From: Armatimonadia bacterium
GTDB taxonomy: Bacteria > Armatimonadota > Zipacnadia > Zipacnadales > JABUFB01
DNA: 50,992 nt
Assembly: GCA_039679385.1 (NCBI GenBank)
Contig: JBDKVB010000147.1
Coordinates: 1-50,992, forward strand
Reading direction: 5' to 3'
This document shows, piece by piece, positions 7,216-15,559 of this stretch. The notes below the pieces were generated by a model. That model saw only the letters and a program-made list of their open reading frames with translations. It was not told where the DNA came from and searched no databases. Position 1 is the first letter of the stretch. Every line of letters begins with the position of its first letter. Both the position numbers and the translations under genes were made by a program.

Positions 7216-8163
7216 ATGGACGTCGGCTCCTCCACTGCTGCTACGACCCCTGAGCGCCCGGTACGTGGCGCGGACCTCACCCTTCAGATTGCCGGGATCG
7301 GCGTTCGCACCGTCACACCTGAGTCGGATATCCTTCTTCAGGTCCGTCCGCCGGAGAGCTGGTTCCTCACTCCCCAGGCAGACGTACGCTTCGACCTCCA
7401 GATCGTCGCAGGACCGACGCCTGATCCCGACGAGGGAGAGCTGCTCTTCCGCGTCGAGGACGTCTGGTCTGTCTCCCGCCTTGATGGCAAGCTCCGTGTC
7501 AATCAGGCGCTGGGGCACGGTGACTACCACCTCTCCCGATCCTTGCTGCTGGATTTCGAAGCTGGAACCGGCACGATGACTGTCGCTCCTCAGGACAACT
7601 ACTGGTGTTTCCGCACGGAGCCTGAGGGCCGTGTTACCGAGCCCTTCCAGTACCCGATCCTTCCGCTGCTGATCTACTGGGAGCTCGCCAACCGCCAGGG
7701 CCTGGGCATCCACGCCTCTGGTGCGGTCATCGATGGCGGTGCCTGCATCTTCGCCGGTGTCTCGGGGGCCGGGAAGAGCACCATCAGCGACCTGCTCCAC
7801 GGCGCGGGCTACACGATTCTCAATGATGACCGCCTCGGGTTGCTTCCCACCGGCAAGGGCTTCCAGGTTCACGGGACCCCCTGGCACGGGTCCTCGGCCT
7901 TCGCCATCCCACAGTCGGCTCCCCTGCGCGCCGTGTTCTTCCTGAAGCAGGCGCCCGTGAACAAGGCGGAGCGAATGCTGCCCCTTCAGGCGGTGGCGGA
8001 ACTCGTGGCACGGGCTTGCCCGCCCTACTTCTCCCATGAGCTCATGTCCCAGGTAGCGGCGACCTGCGCCCAGATCGCCGCGAGCGTCCCCTGCTACCGT
8101 CTCAGCTTCCTGCCCGACGAGAGCGTCCTGGAGTGTCTTCGGCAGGCCATCCCTCAGACTTGA
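7216..8163 (+). CDS. HPr kinase/phosphorylase-like protein kinase
   Basis: 315 residues. The C-terminal half matches the HprK catalytic domain: the strand with IHASGAV, a P-loop GVSGAGKS at residues 181-188, and the NDDRLGLL segment just after it. The N-terminal half lacks the usual HprK N-domain and no HPr gene is nearby, so this is one of the HprK-related proteins associated with PqqD genes rather than a carbon-catabolite regulator. Related kinases in lasso peptide clusters phosphorylate the peptide's terminal serine; the local precursor ends in Ser. GGTGAGG 9 nt upstream supports the ATG. It overlaps or abuts the next gene, suggesting translational coupling. Confidence 0.85.
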   Translation: MDVGSSTAATTPERPVRGADLTLQIAGIGVRTVTPESDILLQVRPPESWFLTPQADVRFDLQIVAGPTPDPDEGELLFRVEDVWSVSRLDGKLRVNQALGHGDYHLSRSLLLDFEAGTGTMTVAPQDNYWCFRTEPEGRVTEPFQYPILPLLIYWELANRQGLGIHASGAVIDGGACIFAGVSGAGKSTISDLLHGAGYTILNDDRLGLLPTGKGFQVHGTPWHGSSAFAIPQSAPLRAVFFLKQAPVNKAERMLPLQAVAELVARACPPYFSHELMSQVAATCAQIAASVPCYRLSFLPDESVLECLRQAIPQT

Positions 8164-8180
8164 GGATTTTTCTGGGCACG

Positions 8181-9239
8181 ATGCAGCCCCCCTCTGATCG
8201 CGACGACGAGGACCCGGCACGCCGTACCGTGGACGGTGAGGTGGTTCTCGAGCTGTGCCGAACCCTACTGGCTGCGGGGACCCCGGTGCGCATCCCGGTC
8301 TACGGCGTCAGCATGACCCCCACGCTACGCTCCGGCGACATCCTGCTCATCGAACCCCTTGGCGACACACCGCTGCAGCCCGGTGAGGTCGTGGTCTTCG
8401 AAGGCTCCTTCCGGCGGGCCATCGCACACCGTCTCGTCGCCCAGAGCACCCTTCGCGGCAAGACCTACCTGGTAACCGCACCCGACTACAACCCGCAGTA
8501 CCTTGAGCCCCCCATCGGCATCCAAGACGTGCTCGGAAGACTCGCGGGGTACGAACGCGACGGGAGCTTCCACAAGCTTCCTTCCATCCAACCGGCCCCG
8601 TCCGACGTCTGGCGCGCGCGGCGCATGATCCGACGTCACGCCGCCGGCCGACCGGTTCCCGAGTCACCCGCAAAGCCGCCGTGGCTCCTGTCCGTGGCAC
8701 ACCGGCTGGTGCTGCTTGGCGCGAATGGGCTTGGGCGGCTGCGACATTTCCCGCTGCTTCGGTGGCCGGTGTACCTGCTGCGGCCGCCCCTGGGAGACCG
8801 CTGCAACATTCTCGTGGCACCGCTCTCCGGCTCCCGGGCGCAAGGCAAGCACCTCTCTGCGCTGTACCGCGAGCACCCGGTCGGACGTCTCCTGCTCCTG
8901 CGAAAGCCGGCGCCCGACCTCTCGGAGCCGGCCTGGTGGGTGGGTGAGCTGACGGTCCGGACAGCCTACCGGCGACGGGGAATCGGTGCCCGCCTCTTGC
9001 GCGAGGCCCTTGCACAGGTCGCTGCCGAGGGTGCAACAGAGGTCTTCACCCAGGTTCCCTCCTCCCCTTCGGGACTGGCTCTCCTGCGCAGTCTGGGCTT
9101 CAGGCCGATCGCGAAGTCCGCAGCAAGCACAAAGCCGGCTCCCGAGGACATCCGAGAGCCGGCCGAGGAGAAGAACTTGGTGTTGCGTGCGGTGGTCGAG
9201 CCCCGTCACGCAGCTACCCCGCCGCGGGAGCACGTCTAG
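8181..9239 (+). CDS. S26 signal-peptidase-like domain fused to a GNAT acetyltransferase domain
   Basis: 352 residues from ATG 8181. The first about 130 residues resemble a type I signal peptidase/S24-S26 fold: the box GVSMTPTLRSGD contains the presumed nucleophile Ser44, and AHRLV supplies His83 where bacterial enzymes have Lys, as in the Ser-His archaeal/ER-type enzymes. No obvious membrane anchor is seen. The C-terminal part (from about residue 250) has the acetyl-CoA loop RRRGIGARL and a GNAT ending with LRSLGF. Alternative starts are TTG 8160, overlapping the kinase stop, or GTG 8133. A maturation protease joined to an N-acetyltransferase would suit peptide processing, but this is inferred. 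It ends only 4 nt from the convergent gene. Confidence 0.8.
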   Translation: MQPPSDRDDEDPARRTVDGEVVLELCRTLLAAGTPVRIPVYGVSMTPTLRSGDILLIEPLGDTPLQPGEVVVFEGSFRRAIAHRLVAQSTLRGKTYLVTAPDYNPQYLEPPIGIQDVLGRLAGYERDGSFHKLPSIQPAPSDVWRARRMIRRHAAGRPVPESPAKPPWLLSVAHRLVLLGANGLGRLRHFPLLRWPVYLLRPPLGDRCNILVAPLSGSRAQGKHLSALYREHPVGRLLLLRKPAPDLSEPAWWVGELTVRTAYRRRGIGARLLREALAQVAAEGATEVFTQVPSSPSGLALLRSLGFRPIAKSAASTKPAPEDIREPAEEKNLVLRAVVEPRHAATPPREHV

Positions 9240-9243
9240 CCCG

Positions 9244-11697
9244 CTACTTGCCCATGCTGTCCACGATGACGGGCTGGAACAGACTGCGACTGTGGCCCTC
9301 GAGATCGCGGAGGGTGAACACAGCAACGTACTGCCCATCCTTCGTCGGCTTCCCCCACTGATCGCGCCCGTCCCATACGTAGGTCTGCATCGTCGCGGTC
9401 GTGTCGGCCCAGGCGCGGACCGCCCGCCCGGTGCTATCGCGAATCTCCAGCACCATGACCCGCGGCCGCTTCTCTTCCTGTGCACTCAGGGTGAAGCTGA
9501 TGCTTCCACCCGGACCCTCTTCCTCCGGCGACAGGAACACAGGTGCCGCCGAGCTCGGCTGGGTCTCCTCGCCCACGACCACAAGCCGCGAGTCCGACTC
9601 CACATGCCCCTGCTCATCCACGTACTTCACCGTCAGCGGGTAAGCCCCCGCGCCGGGGAACTCAACGGTCGCGTCATACTGCCCGTTCAGCACCCGGTAC
9701 GGCACATCATTGACCAGCACCAGACGCGCACTCGCTGGAGCCTGTCCACCGACCGCAATCTCAGGGCGGTCGGCAAGCTGTACCGGCGGCTGACTGGGAT
9801 CACTGGGAACGGAGAGCAGGGAGATCGCGCTGGGACCGGCGGCAGTCTCGGGAGAGCCGGCGAGACCGACCTTCGTCTGCACAGGTACCTCGACGCCGAA
9901 GGGAGACGAACCCGTCGGGGTCAGGGTGGTAGGCACCTCTGAGGGCGGGACAGCGGCGGACGCCATCACCGTCGGGGCGTCGATGTGCCAGGGGCCGCCG
10001 GGCTTGTAGGCAAGCAGTCGACCCGAGGCATCGCCGACCAGCAGGTAACCTGAGGTGACGGCCGGTGCCGAGGTGAGGGCCTCTCCCGTGTTCTCGGCCC
10101 ACAGCACCTTCCCGTCCTGCGAGCGCAGCGCATACAGCATTCCGGCCTCTGAGGCAACAAACAGGTACCCCGACCGCGTCAGGACCGGCGGCGTCGAGAC
10201 CGGTCCGGCAACCTGCGTTCGCCAGAGGGTCTTGCCGCCGTCGCGCAGGTCAAGGGCAGTCACGCTTCCGTCGGCGCCCGGTGCATAGAGCCGCCCATCG
10301 GCAAGAGCCGGTGAGGCGCTGAGGGGCGCCTGGAGTTCCTGACGCCATGCCAGCCGTCCAGTCGCCGCTTCCAGAGCATGCAAAGTGCCCTTCTGACTGG
10401 CGGTGTAGACCAGCTTGTCGTCTACCGTCGGTGCGACCAGGATCGGTGAGCCAGTGCGGTAGCTCCAGACCAGCCCTCCGTCCGTCTCCCGCAGCGCGTA
10501 GAGCACGCCGTCGAGACTGGCACAGTAGACTACACCGCCCTCGGCCTTGCCGCGAGCCTCCTTGGCCACGGTCACGCCGCCGGGGGCAAGACTCGGAGAC
10601 GCCAGGATCGGGCCGCTCGTGGCATGCTGCCACACTTTCTTGCCGCGCACATCCAGGGCATAGCAGACGCCGTCCTGAGCCCCGAAGAGGATCAGACCCT
10701 TTGAGGTGACCAGCGGGCAGGACAGCACCGGCGCTCCCGCATCGAAGCGCCACTCCTCTGAGCCCACCAGCCCACCCGACAGCAGCGGCGGCTTCAGGCA
10801 GACCAGGTGCCCGGCTCTCGTGCCGACGAGGAGGCGGTCGCCAACTGCCGTGACCGCCTGCGTAACCTCGGAACCGACCGCAGCGCTCCACAGCGGGGTC
10901 CCATCTCGCAGGCGAAGTGCCTGGACCTCGCCACCGGCGCTGCCCACGTACACGGTATCACCGATCACAACCGGCCCACCACGAACCGCACCGCGAACGC
11001 CATACTGCCACGCCTGCTTCGCGGGCGGGGCGAAGTCGGAGGCACTCGCTGCGGCCGACTGGGCATCCTGACCCATCCGAGACCAGTTGGCGGTACCGCG
11101 CGGATACCAGGCTGTGGCGGTGACAAGACTCGTGCCGCCACCGTCGAGATCCTTGCGTGCCGCGACGGTCGCAATCGCGCCCATGTCGCCGACGTCACCG
11201 GAAGTGTCGCCCCAGGCGGTCGCGCGCTCGGCCTTCGGCTTTGCGACCTTCGTCCCCCAACTCAGGGGCGTGGACAGGAACACACCCGCCCGGAACTCTC
11301 CGCCGGCGGTCTGGAGGAAGGCGCCTGTCCCGAAGTCCTGCTTGAACTGGTGAGCGCTGAGCCCGACGCCGAACTCGTCGTCGATCATCCCGGCCGAGGC
11401 GCGGGCACGGATGCCCTTCCGCCAGGGCATGTCGTAGTTGTAGGTAGCGGTGATGTCATTGTCACCGTGGAAGCCGAGGATGTAGCTGCCGGTCACACTG
11501 TGGCGGGTAGTCAGCGGGACTGCGAAGCCCAGGTCCACACCCTCCAGGAAGTGATCGGCGTCGCTGTTGAGTTGCACGCGAGGGATCGCGAACACCATGG
11601 GAGGGGGCGGCGTGCTCTGGCCGGACTGGCACCATCCTGCGGTGAGCAGGCAGGTTGAGGCTGCGAGTAGGAGTGCTGCAAGGCAAGACTGGCGCAT
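9244..11697 (-). CDS. Secreted PQQ-type beta-propeller protein with beta-rich N-terminus and FlgD-like C-terminus
   Basis: 817 residues. Signal peptide at 1-24 (LAALLLAASTCLLTAGW). Residues about 35-150 alternate polar and aromatic residues (TGSYILGF, ATYNYDMPW, GVGLSAH) like a small outer-membrane barrel or barrel fragment. Residues about 230-570 hold repeated blades of the form YVGSAGGEVQALRLRDG..LW, typical of PQQ-like (BamB-like) propellers. About 735-810 is a FlgD/FlgD_ig-like immunoglobulin domain (VWDGRDQWGKPTKDGQYV). No catalytic residues are evident, so it is likely a surface scaffold or binding protein. It is monocistronic, with an AT-rich promoter region upstream and convergent to the peptide cluster. 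Confidence 0.8.
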   Translation of the reverse strand: MRQSCLAALLLAASTCLLTAGWCQSGQSTPPPPMVFAIPRVQLNSDADHFLEGVDLGFAVPLTTRHSVTGSYILGFHGDNDITATYNYDMPWRKGIRARASAGMIDDEFGVGLSAHQFKQDFGTGAFLQTAGGEFRAGVFLSTPLSWGTKVAKPKAERATAWGDTSGDVGDMGAIATVAARKDLDGGGTSLVTATAWYPRGTANWSRMGQDAQSAAASASDFAPPAKQAWQYGVRGAVRGGPVVIGDTVYVGSAGGEVQALRLRDGTPLWSAAVGSEVTQAVTAVGDRLLVGTRAGHLVCLKPPLLSGGLVGSEEWRFDAGAPVLSCPLVTSKGLILFGAQDGVCYALDVRGKKVWQHATSGPILASPSLAPGGVTVAKEARGKAEGGVVYCASLDGVLYALRETDGGLVWSYRTGSPILVAPTVDDKLVYTASQKGTLHALEAATGRLAWRQELQAPLSASPALADGRLYAPGADGSVTALDLRDGGKTLWRTQVAGPVSTPPVLTRSGYLFVASEAGMLYALRSQDGKVLWAENTGEALTSAPAVTSGYLLVGDASGRLLAYKPGGPWHIDAPTVMASAAVPPSEVPTTLTPTGSSPFGVEVPVQTKVGLAGSPETAAGPSAISLLSVPSDPSQPPVQLADRPEIAVGGQAPASARLVLVNDVPYRVLNGQYDATVEFPGAGAYPLTVKYVDEQGHVESDSRLVVVGEETQPSSAAPVFLSPEEEGPGGSISFTLSAQEEKRPRVMVLEIRDSTGRAVRAWADTTATMQTYVWDGRDQWGKPTKDGQYVAVFTLRDLEGHSRSLFQPVIVDSMGK

Positions 11698-11761
11698 GGC
11701 GTCAGCCTCCTAACTGTGATGATGGCGAGGTCCCGGTGCGTCGCGGTAGCGCGTGACAGGT

Positions 11762-11810
11762 TGTCTAAGGTTTTTCGTTAAACGCTTTACAACTTATTAC
11801 TCAATATAGC
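11762..11810 (-). promoter_or_regulatory. AT-rich promoter region with LacI-type operator-like palindrome
   Basis: A markedly AT-rich island in a GC-rich neighbourhood, 65-110 nt upstream of the propeller gene. It contains GTTAAACGCTTTAC (11777-11790), an imperfect palindrome centred on CG that resembles LacI-family operators. Possible -35 elements on the minus strand are TTGAGT (11804-11799) or TTGTAA, with weak -10 matches. Confidence 0.35.
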
Positions 11811-11844
11811 CCCACCTCCTGTCACCCGTCAACAGCCGACACCG

Positions 11845-11880
11845 CAAACAAAAAGGCAGGCCTCTTCCCAGAGACCTGCC
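11845..11880 (-). terminator. Rho-independent terminator of the holin-like gene
   Basis: On the minus strand GGCAGG-T-CTCT pairs with AGAG-G-CCTGCC around GGGA, followed by TTTTTGTTTG. Canonical stem and T-tract about 55 nt after the stop codon of the 111-residue membrane protein. Confidence 0.8.
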
Positions 11881-11932
11881 CGAGTGAACCTTCCTACTGT
11901 TTCGTGCCGCAACTGAGCGGCACGCAGCCGAG

Positions 11933-12268
11933 CTACTTGATGTCCTCTTCCTCTTCCTCCGTGCTCACGACAGGCCTGGGTGGCTCCTCAACCGGATTGG
12001 CGAACCGGTTGTAGGTGCTCGCTACGAAAAACCCGAAGGCCAGGCCCACGAGGAAGGCCAGGATACCGCCCCAGATGCCGCCGAAGAAGCCCACATAGTA
12101 GCCGGGCAGCGCGTAGTCCAGGGCCCGTGTCATCGGCGCGAACCACCCGGCGTGCTCGCCGAAGGGTCCGCCCGTCAGTCCGTTAAGCCAGGTGATGGCC
12201 GTTACCAGGATCGCCCACAGGCTCCCCAGTCCCACGCCCAGAGCAGGCGGGTTCAGCTTTGCGTACAT
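11933..12268 (-). CDS. Small two-helix membrane protein, holin-like
   Basis: 111 residues with hydrophobic segments at about 11-30 (GVGLGSLWAILVTAITWLNG) and 57-86 (YYVGFFGGIWGGILAFLVGL), and an acidic tail EEEEEDIK. Proteins with this GYYxGxxG...GxxxGFxxG design are often labelled bacteriophage holin in databases, but no phage genes surround it and a lytic role is unproven. GGGGGTGA precedes the ATG. It follows the candidate selenoprotein gene by about 70 nt on the same strand, and ends in a clear terminator, so the two probably form one small transcript. Confidence 0.7.
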   Translation of the reverse strand: MYAKLNPPALGVGLGSLWAILVTAITWLNGLTGGPFGEHAGWFAPMTRALDYALPGYYVGFFGGIWGGILAFLVGLAFGFFVASTYNRFANPVEEPPRPVVSTEEEEEDIK

Positions 12269-12337
12269 GGCTGGTCACCCCCAGTAGTCCCGAGCACCAG
12301 GCTCACGGTGCCGGGTGTTACCGCGACTCGTCGGCGA

Positions 12338-12520
12338 TCACTTCGCACTGCCCAGACCGCCGGCGCCGATCAGAGCGCCCGGAAGGCCGAACACAACCAT
12401 GGCAACCCACGGGTTGCTGGTCATGGGTCACCCGCCGCCGGCGCAGGTGCTCAGGCGGTTCAGCCCAAGACCAACGAGCGCACCAATCACGGCCCCAAGA
12501 ACCGGCTGCCACCAGGTCAT
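12338..12520 (-). CDS. Candidate selenoprotein: 60-residue two-helix membrane protein with in-frame TGA (DUF6132-like)
   Basis: Not visible as a normal ORF because codon 31 (12430-12428) is TGA. Reading through gives 60 residues: helix 1 (about W4-L23), a loop STCAGGG-U-PMTSNPW, helix 2 (about V39-L56), stop at 12338. The loop reproduces the CxxGxCP[IM]TSNP motif that I recall from small DUF6132-like membrane proteins, with the TGA exactly at the second Cys (C26-x-x-G29-x-U31-P). AGGAG lies 7 nt before ATG 12520. A hairpin meeting bacterial SECIS rules follows the TGA at once. Without read-through there would be two tiny peptides, one per helix (30 and 28 residues), the second starting two codons after the TGA. 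No sel genes are in the window, so Sec insertion is inferred. Upstream neighbour is a VOC gene, downstream a holin-like gene. Confidence 0.6.
12397..12426 (-). promoter_or_regulatory. SECIS-like hairpin directly after the in-frame TGA
   Basis: On the minus strand, starting 2 nt after TGA: lower stem CCATG/CATGG (5 bp), a 4-nt one-sided bulge ACCA, upper stem GCAACC/GGTTGC (6 bp), apical loop CGTG. Distance from TGA to loop is 16 nt and G is the second loop base. These values fall inside the published consensus for bacterial SECIS elements as I recall it (loop with G in the first two positions, spacing about 16-37 nt). Confidence 0.5.
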
Positions 12521-12561
12521 CTCCAGTCTCCTCGCCTTCGCCGACCCTCACCAGGACAGCA

Positions 12562-12951
12562 CTACTTCAGCATCGGCTCCGGCCGGTTGATGAGCTGCAG
12601 CGGAACGCCCCAGGGGTCCCGCAGCAGGCACAGCACGAAGCCTTCCGGCGTCGTCTCCACACCATCGACGGGCTGAGCGCCGGCGGCGAGAAGGCGCTCG
12701 CGATCACCCGCGACGTCCTCAGACCAGAAGGCAATATGCAGCGTCAGCGTGTGCATCGCCGCGTAGTCCGGCGGCGGAGCGACCGGGTTGTTGTAGATCT
12801 CCAGCATGACCTGCGCACCCGGAAGCTGGATGAAGTGCGTGTAGGGCGCTTCGCTCATGGACTTCAGAACCGTGCAGCCCAGGTTCTTGGAGTACCAGTC
12901 CGCAGCGCCGACCGGATCGGGATGGGTCAGGGCAATATGCTCGATGGTCAT
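12562..12951 (-). CDS. VOC family (glyoxalase/bleomycin-resistance fold) protein
   Basis: 129 residues from ATG 12951, which has AAGGAG about 6 nt upstream; the longer frame to 12972 is unnecessary. One vicinal-oxygen-chelate module pair is visible: IEHIALTHPDPVGAADWYSKNLG at the start, LHIAFWSEDV in the middle and LCLLRDPWGVPLQLI near the end. Metal ligands typical of this fold would be the first His, the mid His and a late Glu/Gln. Such proteins include lyases, isomerases and dioxygenases, and the substrate cannot be predicted here. It lies between the heat-shock cluster and the candidate selenoprotein on the same strand. Confidence 0.85.
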   Translation of the reverse strand: MTIEHIALTHPDPVGAADWYSKNLGCTVLKSMSEAPYTHFIQLPGAQVMLEIYNNPVAPPPDYAAMHTLTLHIAFWSEDVAGDRERLLAAGAQPVDGVETTPEGFVLCLLRDPWGVPLQLINRPEPMLK

Positions 12952-12993
12952 GGGAACTCCTTGCGTACTCACAGAATGGTTGCGTGGCTCGGC

Positions 12994-15429
12994 CTAACCG
13001 CTCTCGCCGACCACGAGCCGTAGCTTGATCTGGTCACCCTCGGCATCCACCTGCACCATATCGCCGTCGCCGAATTCGCCCCGCAGGATGGCGCTGGAAA
13101 TGGGGTTTTCCACCTTCTTCTGGATGACCCTTCGTAGCGGGCGCGCGCCGTACATCGGGTCATAGCCCTCCTGGGCCAGCAGCTTCCGCGCCGCCTCTGT
13201 CGCCTTCAGCGACATCCCGCGCTGCTTGAGCGCCTCGTTCACCCGCTTCAGCATCAGGTCGACGATCTGCCGAATCTCGGCCTCGGTGAGCGCGTGGAAC
13301 ACGATCACCTCGTCGATCCGATTCAGCAACTCCGGCCGGAACACATCCCGCAGCGAGGCCACGACCTGCTCGCGCATCTCCTCGTAGTTGTCGCGCCGCT
13401 CTTGCTCTGTCCACTCCGGCTTCGGCGGTTGGATGTACTGGCTGCCGACGTTCGAGGTCATGATGAGCACGGTGTTGGCAAAGCTCACCACTCGCCCGGT
13501 GTTGTCAGTCAGCCGCCCGTCCTCCAGCACCTGCAGCAGGATGTTGAACACGTCGGGATGAGCCTTCTCGATCTCGTCGAGCAGGATGACCCGATAGGGT
13601 CGCCGTCGCACCGCCTCGGTGAGCTGACCGCCCTCCTCATACCCCACATATCCCGGAGGCGCACCGATCAGCCGCGAGACCGCATGGCGCTCCATGTACT
13701 CGGACATGTCGATGCGAACCATGGCGTCTTCGTCGTCGAACATGAACTCGGCCAGCGCCTTGGCAAGCTCCGTCTTCCCCACACCGGTCGGCCCGAGGAA
13801 GATGAAGGAGCCGATGGGCCGCCGCGGGTCACTCAGCCCCGCACGCGATCGACGGATGGCCTCAGCGATGGCCTGCACCGCCTCATCCTGACCCTTCACT
13901 CGCTCGTGCAGTCGGTCCTCCATCTGCAGCAGCTTCTGGGCTTCCTGCTCAAACATCCGCGTCACGGGAATACCTGTCCACTGCGACACGATGGCCGCGA
14001 CATCCTCACCATCCACGGTATCATCCAGTTGCTCCACACCAGCCCATTTGTCCTCGGCGAGCGGCAGCTTCTTCTCCAGTTCGTCGATGCGCTGCTTGAT
14101 CCGCTCGGCCTCGGCGTAGTTCTGGCGATCCACAGCCTCCTGGCCCTGGTCGGTGAGCTGCTTGATCTCCTGCCGAAGTGCTTCCGGCCGAGGCGGCAGG
14201 TTGTAGGTGTCAATGCGCAGCTTGCTGGCGGCCTCGTCGATGAGGTCGATCGCCTTGTCCGGCAGGTGCCGATCCGGGATGTACCGGTTCGAGAGTTCGG
14301 CGGCCGCCTTCAGCGCATCGTCGGAGATCTTGACCCCGTGATGCTCCTCGTAGCGGGACCGCAGGCCCTCCAGAATCCGCACCGTATCTTCCACGCTGGG
14401 CTCGCCGACAAACACGGGCTGGAAGCGCCGCTCCAGCGCCGGGTCCTTCTCGATGTTCTCGCGGTACTCGTCGAGCGTGGTCGCGCCGATGCAGCGCAGC
14501 TCACCCCGAGACAGCGCGGGCTTCATCATGTTCGAGGCGTCCATGGCGCCCTCGGCAGCCCCTGCGCCAACCACCGTATGGATCTCGTCGATGAACACGA
14601 TGATCTGGCCCTCGGCGGCTCGAATCTCGTCGATGACGCCCTTCAGCCGCTCCTCGAACTCGCCTCGGTATTTGCTTCCCGCGACCATGCCGCCCAGGTC
14701 CAGCGCCAGCACCTGCCGTCCCTGCAGCATGTCGGGAACCTGGTCCGCCACGATCGCCTGCGCCAGTCCTTCGACGATGGCCGTCTTCCCCACACCCGGG
14801 TCACCAATCAGCACCGGGTTGTTCTTGGTGCGCCGCGAGAGAACCTGGATGACCCGCTTGATCTCCTCTTCACGACCGATGACCGGGTCCAGCTTGCCCT
14901 CTTTCGCAAGCTCGGTGAGGTCCCGCGAGTAGCGCTTGAGCGCCTCGTACTTGCTCTCCGAGCCGGCGTCGGTGACCTGGTGGCTGCCACGAATTCCTTG
15001 CAGCGCCCGGAGCGCTCCTTCCGTGGTGACGCCGGCGCCGTTGAGGATCCCGGCAGCGTCGGTCTGGCCGTCCTCAAGGATCCCCAGCAGCAGATGCTCG
15101 GTGGCGATGAACTGGTCGCCGAAGCGCTGGGCGATCTCCCAGGCCTTGTCGAACACCCGGCTGATCTGCGGGGTCACGTAGATCTGCGCCGTGTCCCCGC
15201 TGACCTGAACCTGTGGCCGCCGACCGAGGCTGCGCTCAACCTCTGCCGTGATCTTCTTGACGTCGGCGCCGCAGGACTGCAGGATGCGGTTGGCGACACC
15301 GCCTTCTTGCTCAAGCATGGCCAGGAGCAGGTGCTCGGTATCCAGTTGGTTGTGCCGATACCGCTGCAGAATCTGCTGACTGGCTGCGACTGTCTCCTTG
15401 GATGCATTCGTAAAGCGTTCGAAATCCAT
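12994..15429 (-). CDS. Clp family AAA+ ATPase (ClpC/ClpB-like)
   Basis: 811 residues. Double Clp-N repeat at about 1-150 ([27 protein letters not shown]), first AAA+ module with Walker A GDPGVGKT near 210-217 and IVFIDEIHT, a short middle region, second AAA+ module with Walker A GPTGVGKT near 545-552 and [14 protein letters not shown], then a ClpB-D2-small domain. The middle region is only long enough for a ClpC-like M-domain and contains a UVR-like segment ([21 protein letters not shown] split near 430-455), so it is ClpC-like rather than true ClpB with its long coiled coil. It is the last heat-shock gene of the minus-strand set, behind hspR, where ClpB is more usual. It likely unfolds or disaggregates proteins after stress. 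Confidence 0.88.
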   Translation of the reverse strand: MDFERFTNASKETVAASQQILQRYRHNQLDTEHLLLAMLEQEGGVANRILQSCGADVKKITAEVERSLGRRPQVQVSGDTAQIYVTPQISRVFDKAWEIAQRFGDQFIATEHLLLGILEDGQTDAAGILNGAGVTTEGALRALQGIRGSHQVTDAGSESKYEALKRYSRDLTELAKEGKLDPVIGREEEIKRVIQVLSRRTKNNPVLIGDPGVGKTAIVEGLAQAIVADQVPDMLQGRQVLALDLGGMVAGSKYRGEFEERLKGVIDEIRAAEGQIIVFIDEIHTVVGAGAAEGAMDASNMMKPALSRGELRCIGATTLDEYRENIEKDPALERRFQPVFVGEPSVEDTVRILEGLRSRYEEHHGVKISDDALKAAAELSNRYIPDRHLPDKAIDLIDEAASKLRIDTYNLPPRPEALRQEIKQLTDQGQEAVDRQNYAEAERIKQRIDELEKKLPLAEDKWAGVEQLDDTVDGEDVAAIVSQWTGIPVTRMFEQEAQKLLQMEDRLHERVKGQDEAVQAIAEAIRRSRAGLSDPRRPIGSFIFLGPTGVGKTELAKALAEFMFDDEDAMVRIDMSEYMERHAVSRLIGAPPGYVGYEEGGQLTEAVRRRPYRVILLDEIEKAHPDVFNILLQVLEDGRLTDNTGRVVSFANTVLIMTSNVGSQYIQPPKPEWTEQERRDNYEEMREQVVASLRDVFRPELLNRIDEVIVFHALTEAEIRQIVDLMLKRVNEALKQRGMSLKATEAARKLLAQEGYDPMYGARPLRRVIQKKVENPISSAILRGEFGDGDMVQVDAEGDQIKLRLVVGESG

Positions 15430-15559
15430 GCCCTATCACTCGCCCATCTTGCTCGCCTTCAGCCCCACACCAGCCCGGACGGACCGGCCTGGGACCTCCA
15501 CGGCTCTAGTCCCGACCCTGGCACGGCTGGTCTTCCACGCATCGAGCCTCGCGCGTCCT

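Noticed and set aside
11933-12268. Prophage remnant around the holin-like gene
   Set aside because: No other phage-type gene nearby; the two-helix design alone does not show a phage origin.
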